The notes: generated by a model from the letters alone, not told the origin. DNA of 64,000 nucleotides from Actinomadura sp. J1-007 (GCF_009793335.1 NZ_WING01000003.1:248001-312000); one strand, 5' to 3'. Shown: positions 8,890 through 17,739, numbered from the stretch's first letter. A program made the numbers and translations.

Positions 8890-10122
8890 TCACGTGCGGG
8901 CGATGTAGAGGTGCATGCCGACGTAGTCGAAGGTGACGGTGAACGCCTTGAAGAACTCCTGCGAGAAGTTGCCGATCGTCTCGAACCCGACCCGGTTGTT
9001 GAGCGCCGAATCCTGGATCGCGATTCCGTAGACGTTCCGCGAGGTCGCGCGCCCGAGGCTCACCTCAGGGGCGACGAAGGGAAAGGACTTGTCCATGGCG
9101 GTGAGCGTGACCGGACGTTCGTAATCGACCGTGAGGCCCGCCCGCTTGGCCGTCTTCTCGTCCGCGGTGACCTGGGCGGCGCCCTCGACACCGGTGTCGA
9201 GGGACACCACTCTCGGGCCGTAGCCGTTGATACTGCCCAGCGTGTGGGGAAGGTGGGTGTCCGCGAGCCACAGCGGCAGGCGCTCGGCTCCCGCGCGTTC
9301 GGCCTCGGCGCGGAACTTCCGCAGTTGCGCCTCCGTCTTCCGCCGCAGGACGAGCGCCTGGTTCGCGAAATCCATCGTCGTCAGGAAGTGGTAGAAGATC
9401 GTGGTGCCGATGACGCCCTTCGGCTGCTCGACCCCGAGTGGATGCGGCATTTCGGCGTCGTGCCAGACGACCGGGACGTTCCGCAGTTCGATGCCGCCCA
9501 TCCTCAACGACTCCACGACGCCGTGGTAGATGGTGAGGACCTCTTCGCTGGTGCGCCCCTTGCTGGTGGCCACCGCACGGAGGCCCGCCTTTTCGGCCGT
9601 CTCCATGGTGAACGCCAGCGGCGCGCCGGTATCGAGGCCGAACGTCACCGGTTCGGCCCCGTTCACCGACGCCTCGATGGCGGGTCCGGGATTGAGCGCG
9701 ACGAAGGGAATCCGGGTGCTCTGCGCGCCGCGCACCTCGTAGGGCGTGCCGGTCACGCTCTCGTACTGCTTGGCGTACGCCTCGACCCTCGCCGCCCGCA
9801 GCAACGGCACTGCGCGAGCGAGCTGGTCCTGCCGCACGAAACAGTCCGCCAACTGCTCCTTCGAGAACCTGTCGTCAGGCGCCAGACGAACGGCCTTGGT
9901 CAGAAACTTCTCCGCCGTCGCGAACTTGTTGGACAGCAGTGCGATATAACCTCGCTGCGCGTTCGCACGGGCATTGTCCGGGTCCTTTTCGAGGATGCGC
10001 GCATAGGCCCGGTCGGCCTCCCTGAACCTGCCCGCCTTGAAGACTTCGTCAGGATCGCCGCTCTGCCTCGCGAACGTCATGATGCGGTCTCGCTTTCTGT
10101 CCCGTGTCCGGTGGCGGAGCAT
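8890..10122 (-). CDS. TPR / bilobal aspartic-protease-fold protein
   Basis: 410 residues, clearly homologous over its full length to the protein at 7520 (matching RANAQRGYIALLSN and YEVRGAQSTR segments). It has the TPR-like N-terminal region, then two aspartic-protease signatures, LDTGA at D164 and LDTGVEG at D309, 145 residues apart, so both lobes keep the DTG triad. Unlike its paralogue it has no recognisable signal peptide. The start at 10122 follows GGGAG seven bases upstream; an alternative ATG at 10080 has no good ribosome site. The protease activity is inferred from the motifs only, and cellular location is uncertain. Confidence 0.78.
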   Translation of the reverse strand: MLRHRTRDRKRDRIMTFARQSGDPDEVFKAGRFREADRAYARILEKDPDNARANAQRGYIALLSNKFATAEKFLTKAVRLAPDDRFSKEQLADCFVRQDQLARAVPLLRAARVEAYAKQYESVTGTPYEVRGAQSTRIPFVALNPGPAIEASVNGAEPVTFGLDTGAPLAFTMETAEKAGLRAVATSKGRTSEEVLTIYHGVVESLRMGGIELRNVPVVWHDAEMPHPLGVEQPKGVIGTTIFYHFLTTMDFANQALVLRRKTEAQLRKFRAEAERAGAERLPLWLADTHLPHTLGSINGYGPRVVSLDTGVEGAAQVTADEKTAKRAGLTVDYERPVTLTAMDKSFPFVAPEVSLGRATSRNVYGIAIQDSALNNRVGFETIGNFSQEFFKAFTVTFDYVGMHLYIART

Positions 10123-10261
10123 GGTGGCGCTCCCGACGGTTGATCAGGTAACACGAACCCGTGTTTCCACCACGTAAGTGCGCCGAGGCAATGCGGACAG
10201 CGGCCCGGCGGCGCGGAGGACGAGCGGGACAGAAAGCGTTTCGGGCCTGGCCAGGCCCCTT

Positions 10262-11563
10262 CTACCGGTTCGAGTGGGAGCCCGTACGCTGGGCCAGCGT
10301 CACGGCGATCACCGCTCCGGCGGACAGCACCGCGGAGAAGCCGATCATCGCGGGACCGACGGCCACGTGCTTCACCACGAGGCTGAACAGGATCGACGGA
10401 AGTCCCATGCCGACGTACCCGGCCACGAAGTACACGGCCAGCACCCCGGCCCGCGAGCTGTCCACGGCGCTCTCACCGGCCCGCGTGATGCCGGTCTTGA
10501 ACAGCGCTCCGGCTCCGGCTCCGGCCACCGACACGGCGAGCAGGAACAGCCACAGCGCCGGCTCGTACAGGGACAGCGCCGCCAAGCCCAGCCCCAGGGG
10601 GAAGGCGATCGTGCCCACGGCGGCCGTGGCCGCGGCGCCGAACCTGCCGAGGACCAGCTGCGCCACGGCGGACGCGATGAACATCGCGAACGGCGCGACG
10701 CCCGCGACCAGGGGCGAGGAGATGCCCAGCGAGGACCGCAGGATGATCGCCCCCAGCGAGCTGACCAGGCCGAACAGGGCGAAGGAGAAGAAGCCGAGCG
10801 CCGACGCCGAACCGAACAGCGCGCCCGCGCCGGGCCGGAGCGCGAACCGCCGCGGCCGCGCCGCCCCCGCCCGGCGATCGACCGTCTCCGGCGTGGACAC
10901 CGCCATGACCAGGCACAGCGCCATCGCCGCCGCGAACCCGACCTGCGTGACGGTGAGCGGATGCGGCGCCCACCGCGCGATCATGCCGGCGATCAGCGGA
11001 CCGAGGGCGAGGCCGCCCAGGTTCGCCGTCGTCGCGACGAGGCCCGGCAGCCGGGAACGCGCCCGGTCCGGATGCTCCTGCCGGTACAGGTCGTGCAGGT
11101 AGGCGGTGGCCGTCGACGCCATGAGGCCGATGGCGACGCCGTTGAGGAGCCGTCCGGCCAGCAGCCCCGCAAGGTCCGTCCAGAACGCCAGCACGAGCGC
11201 CGCCACGAGCGCCACGCCGAGGGCCGGCACCACGACCCTGCGCCGCCCGAGATGGTCCGACAGGTGGCCCAGCACCACGAACCCGGCGGAAGCGCCGACG
11301 ACGAGGATGGCGAAGGCCACGGTCACGGTCGTGGCACCGAAGCCGTCGCGCTGCTCGTACAGCGGCCAAAGGGGGACGGGTGCCGTTCCGAAGGCCATCA
11401 GCACGGCGAAAGAGATGGCGGCGAACCAGAACCCGACCCCATGCGACACCTGGGGCGCGCCGGTCGTCCGTCGGCGGGGCCGGTGGCCACTCTCGTCCGC
11501 GCGCGTGGACGGAGGCGCGGCACTGGTCCTGGACGTCACAAGGGTGTTTCTTTCGATAGGCAT
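10262..11563 (-). CDS. MFS transporter
   Basis: A 12-helix membrane transporter of 433 residues. After a polar N-terminus of about 45 residues the first helix begins, and motif A reads GHLSDHLGRRR. The family resembles the actinomycete drug/metabolite exporters in the 12-TMS group. The ATG at 11563 follows TGGAGG. It is divergent from a LysR gene across an 84-base gap that holds a LysR-type palindrome, so LysR control is likely. The substrate is unknown. Confidence 0.85.
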   Translation of the reverse strand: MPIERNTLVTSRTSAAPPSTRADESGHRPRRRTTGAPQVSHGVGFWFAAISFAVLMAFGTAPVPLWPLYEQRDGFGATTVTVAFAILVVGASAGFVVLGHLSDHLGRRRVVVPALGVALVAALVLAFWTDLAGLLAGRLLNGVAIGLMASTATAYLHDLYRQEHPDRARSRLPGLVATTANLGGLALGPLIAGMIARWAPHPLTVTQVGFAAAMALCLVMAVSTPETVDRRAGAARPRRFALRPGAGALFGSASALGFFSFALFGLVSSLGAIILRSSLGISSPLVAGVAPFAMFIASAVAQLVLGRFGAAATAAVGTIAFPLGLGLAALSLYEPALWLFLLAVSVAGAGAGALFKTGITRAGESAVDSSRAGVLAVYFVAGYVGMGLPSILFSLVVKHVAVGPAMIGFSAVLSAGAVIAVTLAQRTGSHSNR

Positions 11564-11621
11564 GCCTCCAGGGTCGGGCCGCCCACTCCATCGCGTCCAA
11601 CGAATCTTTTCGCTGATCCCC

Positions 11622-11636
11622 ATCACGAATGGTGAT
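11622..11636. promoter_or_regulatory. LysR-type binding palindrome
   Basis: ATCAC at 11622-11626 and GTGAT at 11632-11636 flank a 5-base centre, giving a T-N11-A-like 15-base box. It lies 11 bases before the LysR start and 59 bases before the divergent exporter start, the usual place for LysR autoregulation and activation. Confidence 0.6.
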
Positions 11637-11647
11637 AGTGATAGGGG

Positions 11648-12565
11648 GTGAACCTCCAGCATCTCCGCTACTTCGTCACCGTCGCGGCCGAGCGGAACTT
11701 CACGCGCGCGGCGCAACGGCTGTACGTCGTCCAGTCCGCCGTCTCCGCGGGCGTCCGCGCGCTGGAGAAGGAGCTGGGCGCCGAGCTGTTCGACCGGTCG
11801 GGGCAGCGCGTGGCGCTCACGGGGGCGGGCGAGGCGCTGCTGCCCAGGGCCGTCGCCACGCTGGACGCCGCCAGGGAGGCGCGCGACGCGGTCCTGGCCA
11901 CGCAGGGCCGGGTCTACGGGACGTTGAACCTCGGCGCCATGACCGCGGTCGGGATCGGGCTGGTCGACGTCCCCGGACTGCTCGGCCGCTACCACCGCCT
12001 GCACCCGGATGTCGAGCTGCGGCTGCACACCTCGCCCAGCGGCACCGTCGGCCACTTCCAGAGCCTGCTCATGGGGGACCTGGACGCCGCGTTCGTCTCC
12101 CCGTCCGGCCGCGTCCCACCGGGGCTGAACGTCAGGCGGCTCGCGTCGAGCCGCCTGCCGCTGGTGGTGCCGCCGGAGCACCGGCTGGCCGGACGCAAGG
12201 GGTTCGCCTTCCCGGAGCTGGCCGACGAGCCGTTCGTCGACTCGCCCGTCGGCTACGGCAACCGCGACCTGGTCGACCGCGCCTTCGCCGGGGCCGGGGT
12301 GAGCCGCCGGGTGACGCTCGAAGTGACCGACCTCAACACCACCGCCGCGTTCGTCCGGCACGGGCTCGGAAGCGCGTTCCTCCCCGAGTTCCTCCTCAAG
12401 CCGCAGCAGCAGCACCTCAGCGTGCTGCACCCGCGCGGGCGCGCGCTCATATGGTCGTTCTCGCTCGCCACCTCGTCGGACCGCCGCCCGGCCGCGCCGC
12501 TGGCGGCCCTCCTGTCGCTGCTCGACGACGAAGTGGACCGTTACCTGTCGCGCCCCGACGAGTGA
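11648..12565 (+). CDS. LysR family transcriptional regulator
   Basis: 305 residues. The winged helix-turn-helix occupies residues 1-60 (NLQHLRYFVTVAAERNFTRA and AAQRLYVVQSAVSAGVRALE), followed by the linker helix and a two-subdomain periplasmic-binding-like effector domain to about residue 295. The GTG at 11648 sits directly after AGGGG. It is divergent from the MFS transporter at 10262, its probable target. The effector is not predictable. Confidence 0.9.
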   Translation: MNLQHLRYFVTVAAERNFTRAAQRLYVVQSAVSAGVRALEKELGAELFDRSGQRVALTGAGEALLPRAVATLDAAREARDAVLATQGRVYGTLNLGAMTAVGIGLVDVPGLLGRYHRLHPDVELRLHTSPSGTVGHFQSLLMGDLDAAFVSPSGRVPPGLNVRRLASSRLPLVVPPEHRLAGRKGFAFPELADEPFVDSPVGYGNRDLVDRAFAGAGVSRRVTLEVTDLNTTAAFVRHGLGSAFLPEFLLKPQQQHLSVLHPRGRALIWSFSLATSSDRRPAAPLAALLSLLDDEVDRYLSRPDE

Positions 12566-12592
12566 AGGCAAAGGCGCGCGGCCGAACGGCAC

Positions 12593-12628
12593 GATGGCCC
12601 CCGACCACGGTCGTGGTCGGGGGCCATC
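12593..12628. terminator. Bidirectional terminator between convergent genes
   Basis: A perfect 16-base stem (GATGGCCCCCGACCAC and its complement) with a GGTC loop lies between the LysR gene and the DtxR gene, which converge here. It can serve both. Confidence 0.85.
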
Positions 12629-12675
12629 CCGCAAGGGCCGTGGCAACGGTCCCGCGCCCGGCCGGGCGCAGTGGC

Positions 12676-13368
12676 TCAGCGCTTGGCCACGAAGACGTGC
12701 GCGGCGGTCCGCGCGGGCAGTTCGGCGGCCTCCCCGCCGCTGCCGACCATGACGCCGCCAGGCGACGACGTCACGCTCACCACCGCGCCGGGCCGCACCC
12801 CCGCGTGCCGCAGGGTGTGCATCAGCCGCGGGTCGGTCTGGACCGGCTCCCCGATGCGCCGTACGACGGCGCTCGCGCCGTCCGGGCCGGGCTCGAGGTC
12901 GCGGAGGCTGACCGTTCTCTCGGCGGGGAACGGGTCCGCGGCGCTCTCCTCCCCGAGCTCCTCCAGGCCCGGGATCGGGTTGCCGTAGGGCGACACCGTC
13001 GGGTGCCGCAGCAGCTCCAGAACGTGCCGTTCGGCGGACTCGCTCATCACGTGCTGCCAGCGGGAGGCCTCGGCGTGGACGTGTTCCCACTCCAGCCCGA
13101 TCACGTCGACGAGCAGGCACTCCGCGAGCCGGTGCTTGCGCATCACGCGTGTGGCGATCCGCCTGCCCTCCTCCTCCAGCTCCAGGCGCCGGTCGCCGGT
13201 GACGCGCAGCAGGCCGTTGCGCTCCATGCGGGCGACCGTCTGGCTGACGGTCGGGCCGCTGTGGTTCAGGCGCTCGGCGATGCGGGCCCGCATCGGGACC
13301 ACGCCTTCCTCTTCGAGCTCCAGGATGGTGCGGAGGTACATCTCCGCGGTGTCGACGAGTGCGGACAT
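12676..13368 (-). CDS. DtxR/IdeR family metal-dependent regulator
   Basis: 230 residues. The N-terminal winged helix reads DTAEMYLRTILELEEEGV and ERLNHSGPTVSQTVARMERN. The dimer/metal domain has the ancillary and primary ligand pattern MRKHRLAECL and HVMSESAERH, and the C-terminus (about residues 150-228) is an SH3-like FeoA domain. Such proteins repress iron or manganese uptake genes when metal is bound. It lies 8 bases after the PEBP gene and is probably co-transcribed with it. The ATG at 13368 is the natural family start (MSALVDTAEMYLRTI). Confidence 0.9.
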   Translation of the reverse strand: MSALVDTAEMYLRTILELEEEGVVPMRARIAERLNHSGPTVSQTVARMERNGLLRVTGDRRLELEEEGRRIATRVMRKHRLAECLLVDVIGLEWEHVHAEASRWQHVMSESAERHVLELLRHPTVSPYGNPIPGLEELGEESAADPFPAERTVSLRDLEPGPDGASAVVRRIGEPVQTDPRLMHTLRHAGVRPGAVVSVTSSPGGVMVGSGGEAAELPARTAAHVFVAKR

Positions 13369-13376
13369 GCCGTCGG

Positions 13377-13910
13377 TCAGGCGGGGGTCTCGGCGGTGGC
13401 GGTCAGGACCGCGCGGCCGAGGATGTGGCCGGCCATGGTGAAGCCGAGGACGGCGGGCGTGGCGTCGGCCGGGACGCCGATGGACTCGACGTCGAGGGCG
13501 TGCACCACCACGAAGTAGCGGTGCGGGCCGTGCCCGGCCGGCGGGGCGGCGCCGAGGTAGCGGGGCGCGCGGGCGTCGTTGGGCAGCTGGTAGGCGCCCT
13601 CGGGCAGGCCCGTGCCGGTGTCGTCCCCGGCGCCCTCGGGCAGGTCGGTGACGGTGGCGGGGATGTCGGCGACCGCCCAGTGCCAGAACCCTGAGCCGGT
13701 GGGGGCGTCGGGGTCGTAGACGGTGACGGCGTAGCTCTTGGTGCCGTCCGGCGCGCCGCTCCAGGAGAGCTGCGGGGAGAGGTCCTTGCCGCCGGGAACG
13801 CCCGAGGACCACTGCTCGGGCGGCCAGGCGGCGCCGTCGGCGACGGAGTCGCTGGTCAGGGTGAAGGCGGCCGCCTCGGGGAGGCGTGCGAAGGGGTCGT
13901 TGACGCTCAA
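13377..13910 (-). CDS. YbhB/YbcL family (PEBP, Raf kinase inhibitor-like) protein
   Basis: 177 residues of the bacterial phosphatidylethanolamine-binding fold. The family features DPDAPTGSGFWHWAVADIPA and the GPHRYFVVVHALD strand are present. The biochemical role of bacterial members is unsettled. The start is a TTG at 13910 preceded by AGGA at good distance. It is first in a pair with the DtxR gene, and divergent from a GntR gene whose operator may lie in the 86-base gap. Confidence 0.88.
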   Translation of the reverse strand: MSVNDPFARLPEAAAFTLTSDSVADGAAWPPEQWSSGVPGGKDLSPQLSWSGAPDGTKSYAVTVYDPDAPTGSGFWHWAVADIPATVTDLPEGAGDDTGTGLPEGAYQLPNDARAPRYLGAAPPAGHGPHRYFVVVHALDVESIGVPADATPAVLGFTMAGHILGRAVLTATAETPA

Positions 13911-13964
13911 GGCGAGTTCCTTTCAAGCCGTGCTGTCGGATAAATCAACCATAGCACGAAGAAT

Positions 13965-13982
13965 CGATTATTTGCCCAATCG
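13965..13982. promoter_or_regulatory. Possible GntR operator
   Basis: CGATT at 13965-13969 and AATCG at 13978-13982 form a short inverted repeat with 8-base spacing, 14 bases before the GntR start, in the A/T-richest part of the divergent promoter. The arms are short, so this is tentative. Confidence 0.35.
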
Positions 13983-13996
13983 TCTATGATGACGCC

Positions 13997-14710
13997 ATGA
14001 GTTGGACCTCCCCCACCCCGGTCGCCTCGGGGAAGCAGATGCTCTCCGAGCAGGTCTACGCGCGCCTGCGGGACGCGATCATGCGCGGCGAGTACGCGCC
14101 CGGCGACGCCCTCAAACCGCAGGACCTGGCCAAGGAGCAGGGCGTGAGCCTGGCCGTGGTCCGCGAGGCGCTCGTACGGGTGGTCGGCGACGGCCTCGCC
14201 GACCGGCTGCCCAACCGCGGCTTCGCCGTCCCGGCCTTCTCCGACCAGCGCTGGCAGCAGATCGCCGAGGCCCGCCGCAGCATCGAGCCGGTCATGCTGC
14301 GCCTGTCCATCGAGCGAGGCGACCTGGACTGGGAGACCCGCGTACGAGCCGCGCACCACCGCCTGGCCCGCACGCCCCCGTACGCGCCCGGACACGACGA
14401 GCACTACACCGAGACCTGGGCCCAGGCCCACCGGGACTTCCACCGCACGCTGCTGGAAGGCTGCGCCAACCCCGTCCTCCTGGACACCTTCGACCGGCTC
14501 TGGACGGCCAGCGAGCTCGCCCGCCGCTGGTCCGCCCAGCGCAACCCCGGCCGCGACGGAATCGCCGAGCACCGCCGGCTGGAGGAAGCCGCACTCGCCC
14601 GCGACGCCGACGCCGCCGCAGAGACGCTGATCCAGCACCTCACCCTCACCGCGACCGCGCTCGCCGACCCCGTTCACCCCGGCCCCGCGGAACAAGGGGC
14701 ACCGGGGTGA
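13997..14710 (+). CDS. GntR family (FadR/FCD) transcriptional regulator
   Basis: 237 residues. The N-terminal winged helix includes LSEQVYARLRDAIMRGEYAP and LAKEQGVSLAVVREALVRVV. The C-terminal FCD helical domain has the metal-ligand pattern AQAHRDFHRTLLEGCANP and EHRRLEEAAL. FCD members usually sense organic acids. It is divergent from the PEBP-DtxR pair. The last codons are inside a hairpin (14671-14713). Confidence 0.88.
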   Translation: MSWTSPTPVASGKQMLSEQVYARLRDAIMRGEYAPGDALKPQDLAKEQGVSLAVVREALVRVVGDGLADRLPNRGFAVPAFSDQRWQQIAEARRSIEPVMLRLSIERGDLDWETRVRAAHHRLARTPPYAPGHDEHYTETWAQAHRDFHRTLLEGCANPVLLDTFDRLWTASELARRWSAQRNPGRDGIAEHRRLEEAALARDADAAAETLIQHLTLTATALADPVHPGPAEQGAPG

Positions 14711-14713
14711 ACG
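14671..14713 (+). terminator. Hairpin overlapping the GntR stop codon
   Basis: CGTTCACCCCGG at 14671-14682 pairs perfectly with CCGGGGTGAACG at 14702-14713, and an inner CCCC/GGGG can extend the stem. The structure includes the last twelve codons and stop of the GntR gene and faces the convergent gene ending at 14741. Confidence 0.65.
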
Positions 14714-14740
14714 CAAGGGGACAGGACGCCGGAGGGCCTG

Positions 14741-15280
14741 CTACCGGGTGAGCAGGGCGGTCACGGCCTTCTCCAGGCGGGCCGCGCGTCCGGCCGGGGT
14801 CCGGGCCTTGAGCAGCGACAGGATCACCAGGTAGCGGCCCGTCTTGTCGAGCGCCTCGAACCGGGCGGCGGCCTCCGGGCGCGCCGCCAGCGCCGCCGCC
14901 AGGTCGGGCGGGACGGTCGCGTTGCGCTGGGCGGCGTAGGCGGCGTCCCAGCGGCCGTCCGCCTTGGCGGCCTCGACCTCCGCCAGCCCGGACGGCCGCA
15001 TGCGCCCGGCGGCGGTCAGCGCCTCCACCCGCTCGACGTTCTCCCGCGACCAAGGACTCCCCTTGCGGCGGCGCGAGTACCGCTGAAGGTAGCTGTGCTC
15101 GTCGCAGGACTTGCGCTGGCTGTCGATCCAGCCGTAGCACAGCGCGACCTGGAGGGCCTCCTCGATCGTGACCGAGACGAGCGCCGAGCGCCTCTTGGCG
15201 ATCTTCAGCCAGACGCCGCCCTCCGCCTCGTGGTGCCCGGCCAGCCACGTCTCCCAGCCGGAGGCGTCCTCGAAGTGCAT
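14741..15280 (-). CDS. YdeI/OmpD-associated family protein
   Basis: 179 residues. It has the hallmark start FEDASGWETWLAGHH, the motif CYGWIDSQRKSCDEHSYLQR, and the segment RRRKGSPWSRENVERVEAL, all characteristic of the YdeI/bacteriocin-protection family whose function is not established. The ATG at 15280 shares one base with the stop of the VOC gene (TGATG), so both are co-translated. Confidence 0.85.
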   Translation of the reverse strand: MHFEDASGWETWLAGHHEAEGGVWLKIAKRRSALVSVTIEEALQVALCYGWIDSQRKSCDEHSYLQRYSRRRKGSPWSRENVERVEALTAAGRMRPSGLAEVEAAKADGRWDAAYAAQRNATVPPDLAAALAARPEAAARFEALDKTGRYLVILSLLKARTPAGRAARLEKAVTALLTR

Positions 15281-15687
15281 CACCGGGCGAGGGTGTCCAG
15301 GTAGTGCTGGTTGAACATCACGCCGAGGACGTTGCCGAACGGGTCGATCACCGAGGCGGTGACGAAGCCCTCGCCGTACTCGGTGAGCGGCGTGTACGGC
15401 TTGGCGCCCATGGCCAGCAGCCGGTCCAGCGCGGCCCGCACGTCGTCGACGTGCCAGTGGATCACCGCGCCGCCGGGTCCGGCGGTCGCGTCCTGCGGCG
15501 CGTAGGCGGAGTCGATGAGACCGAGTTCGGTCTGGTGGTCGCCGATGCGGAACTCGTAGTAGGCGGCGGGCAGGCCCCCGCCCGGCCGCTCGAAGTACGG
15601 GTCGATGCCCAGGAGTTCGACGTACCAGTCCTTGGCGGCCTCCAGGTCGTCGGCCCAGAAGTTGATGGTGCACGGTCCTCGCAACAT
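15280..15687 (-). CDS. VOC family (glyoxalase-like) protein
   Basis: 135 residues with two beta-alpha-beta-beta-beta units. Potential metal ligands include the His in VIHWHVDDVRA and the Glu in YEFRIGDHQTELGLI. Members are metal-dependent isomerases, dioxygenases or resistance proteins; the specific reaction is not evident. The ATG follows AAGGGAG. It is divergent from the WYL regulator at 15767 across a long palindrome and is that regulator's likely target. Confidence 0.85.
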   Translation of the reverse strand: MLRGPCTINFWADDLEAAKDWYVELLGIDPYFERPGGGLPAAYYEFRIGDHQTELGLIDSAYAPQDATAGPGGAVIHWHVDDVRAALDRLLAMGAKPYTPLTEYGEGFVTASVIDPFGNVLGVMFNQHYLDTLAR

Positions 15688-15720
15688 GCGCTGCTCCCTT
15701 CCTCTTCTGGAAGGCTAGAG

Positions 15721-15751
15721 GCCATTGAGGAACGTACGGTTCCGCAATGGC
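15721..15751. promoter_or_regulatory. 31-base palindrome in the VOC/WYL divergent promoter
   Basis: GCCATTG at 15721-15727 and CAATGGC at 15745-15751 form the ends, with GGAAC (15729-15733) and GTTCC (15739-15743) inside. Only the positions next to the arms and the centre break symmetry. It is the obvious operator for the WYL protein. Confidence 0.75.
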
Positions 15752-15766
15752 TGGCAGGATGAAGCC

Positions 15767-16699
15767 ATGTTGGAAACCTCGGTCCGGCTCCTCCGCCTGC
15801 TGTCCCTGTTGCAGTCGCGTCCCGACTGGCCGGGCCCCGAGCTGGCCGAACGGCTCGGCGTGACGACCCGTACGGTCCGCAACGACGTCGAGCGGCTGCG
15901 CATCCTCGGCTACCAGATCCACTCCACGACGGGGGCGGCCGGCGGTTACCGGCTCGGGGCGGGAGCGGCGCTGCCGCCGCTGATGCTGGACGACGAGGAG
16001 GCGGTGGCCGTGGCCGTCAGCCTGCACGCGGCGGCCGGCGGGTCCGTGACCGGCATCGAGGAGACCTCGCTGCGGGCGTTCACCAAGCTCCGGCAGATGC
16101 TCCCTCCCCGACTGCGGCGGCGCGTCGAGGCGGTGGGCGCGGCCACGGTGTCGGTGGCGGGTCGGGGCCCCACGGTCGACGCCGAGACGCTCGCGGCGAT
16201 CGCCGCCGCCGTCCGCGACCACGAGGGCCTGCGGTTCGACTACGAGGGGCGCGACGGAACGACCGGCGCGCGCACGGCGGAGCCGCACCGGCTCGTCTAC
16301 ACCGGCCGCCGCTGGTACCTGCTGGCCTGGGACAACGCCCGCGAGGACTGGCGGACGTTCCGCGCCGACCGCATCCGGCTCCGCACGCCGAACGGCCCGC
16401 GCTTCACGCCGCGCCGTCCCCCCGAGGACGCCGGCACGCACGTCGTGCGCGGTGTCGGCTCGACCGCGTGGAAACATCAGGCCCGCATCCGCCTGCACGC
16501 TCCGGCGGCGCGGATCGCGGACGTCCTGCCGCCCGCCGCCGGCCTCCTGCATGACGACGGCGTGCTGGAGACGGGCGCCGACACCCTGCACGACCTGGCC
16601 GTCTTCCTCGGACGCCTGGACGTCCCGTTCACCGTGCTCGACCCGCCTGAGCTGCGCGAGCTGCTGCACAGCATGGCCGCCCGCTTCGCGGAAGCCTGA
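15767..16699 (+). CDS. YafY-type HTH/WYL transcriptional regulator
   Basis: 310 residues. An N-terminal HTH_11 domain (SVRLLRLLSLLQSRPDWPGP, ELAERLGVTTRTVRNDVERL) is followed by a WYL domain at about residues 140-215 (GLRFDYEGRDG, RRWYLLAWD) and a WCX-like C-terminal domain. WYL domains bind ligands that are often nucleotides. The ATG at 15767 gives the family-typical N-terminus MLETSVRLL. The palindrome at 15721 suggests control of itself and of the divergent VOC-YdeI pair. Confidence 0.88.
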   Translation: MLETSVRLLRLLSLLQSRPDWPGPELAERLGVTTRTVRNDVERLRILGYQIHSTTGAAGGYRLGAGAALPPLMLDDEEAVAVAVSLHAAAGGSVTGIEETSLRAFTKLRQMLPPRLRRRVEAVGAATVSVAGRGPTVDAETLAAIAAAVRDHEGLRFDYEGRDGTTGARTAEPHRLVYTGRRWYLLAWDNAREDWRTFRADRIRLRTPNGPRFTPRRPPEDAGTHVVRGVGSTAWKHQARIRLHAPAARIADVLPPAAGLLHDDGVLETGADTLHDLAVFLGRLDVPFTVLDPPELRELLHSMAARFAEA

Positions 16700-16739
16700 C
16701 TGCGCCGTTCCGCGCCGGGCCGCGCCCGCTCCTCCGCGT

Positions 16740-17615
16740 TCAGTCGAGGTCGCTCAGGTCGAGGCGGTCCAGCCGCTCGGGGTCGGCGAGGATGTCGATC
16801 TCGGCGATCCTGCCGTCGCGGATCGCGAAGGCCATGACCGAGACCAGGCGCCCGCCCTTGGCCGAGACGATCCCGGCGGCGCCGTTGACCAGGGCGTGGC
16901 GGGCGAGCGGAGCCGTCCGCGCGAACGTGAGCGCCTGCCGGGCCACCGCCTCCGCGCCGCGTGCGACGGTGGCCGGACGCAGGGGGCCGGTGTCGGCGCG
17001 CGCGACGACGTCGGGGTCGAGGACGGCGACCAGGGCGTCGAAGTCGCCGTCGCGGGCGGCGGCGAGGAACGCCTCGACCACCCGGCGCTGGCGGGCGAGG
17101 TCGGCGTCGGGGACGGGCGCCGCGCCCTGGACGCGGCGGCGGGCGCGGCTGGCGAGCTGCCGGACGGCGGCCGGGTTGCGGCCGACGATGGGCGCGATCT
17201 CGTCGAACGGCACGCCGAACAGGTCGTGCAGCACGAACGCGAGCCGTTCGGCCGGGCCCAGCGTCTCCAGGACGACCAGCAGCGCGAGCCCGACCGAGTC
17301 GGCCAGCAGCGCCTCCTGCTCGGGGTCCGCGCCGTCCGCGGCGCTGATGATCGGGTCGGGCATCCGCGCCTCCAGCGGGTCCTCGCGGCGCGAGGTGCGC
17401 GAACGGAGCATGTCCAGGCAGACCCGGCCGACGACGGTCGTGAGCCATCCGCCGAGGTTCCGCACGCCGCTGGTGTCCGAACGCTCCAGCTTGAACCACG
17501 CCTCCTGCACGGCGTCCTCGGCCTCGCTCAGCGAGCCGAGCATCCGGTAGGCGACGGCCCGCAGGTGCGTGCGGTGGGCCTCGAAGCGCTCGGCCAGGAA
17601 TTCGGTCTCGGTCAT
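16740..17615 (-). CDS. ECF41-like RNA polymerase sigma factor with SnoaL domain
   Basis: 291 residues. Region sigma2 includes LRAVAYRMLGSLSEAEDAVQ and EAWFKLE; sigma4 includes FGVPFDEIAPIVGRNPAAVR. A C-terminal SnoaL/NTF2-like extension (about residues 190-285) is the fused regulatory domain that defines ECF41 factors and replaces a separate anti-sigma protein. The end contains a DPERL element resembling the conserved NPDKL. It is divergent from the DHA2 exporter at 17740, which may belong to its regulon. Confidence 0.88.
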   Translation of the reverse strand: MTETEFLAERFEAHRTHLRAVAYRMLGSLSEAEDAVQEAWFKLERSDTSGVRNLGGWLTTVVGRVCLDMLRSRTSRREDPLEARMPDPIISAADGADPEQEALLADSVGLALLVVLETLGPAERLAFVLHDLFGVPFDEIAPIVGRNPAAVRQLASRARRRVQGAAPVPDADLARQRRVVEAFLAAARDGDFDALVAVLDPDVVARADTGPLRPATVARGAEAVARQALTFARTAPLARHALVNGAAGIVSAKGGRLVSVMAFAIRDGRIAEIDILADPERLDRLDLSDLD

Positions 17616-17739
17616 CGGTCACATCCGTTCGTCTCGGTCCGTCAGTGCGGTGACGGATCGGACGCGGCCGTTGTGACAGGCGCCGCCGGCGCGGGCCCGT
17701 TCCGTTCCTCCCTTCCACGTGTCTTCGAGGAGTTGCGTC

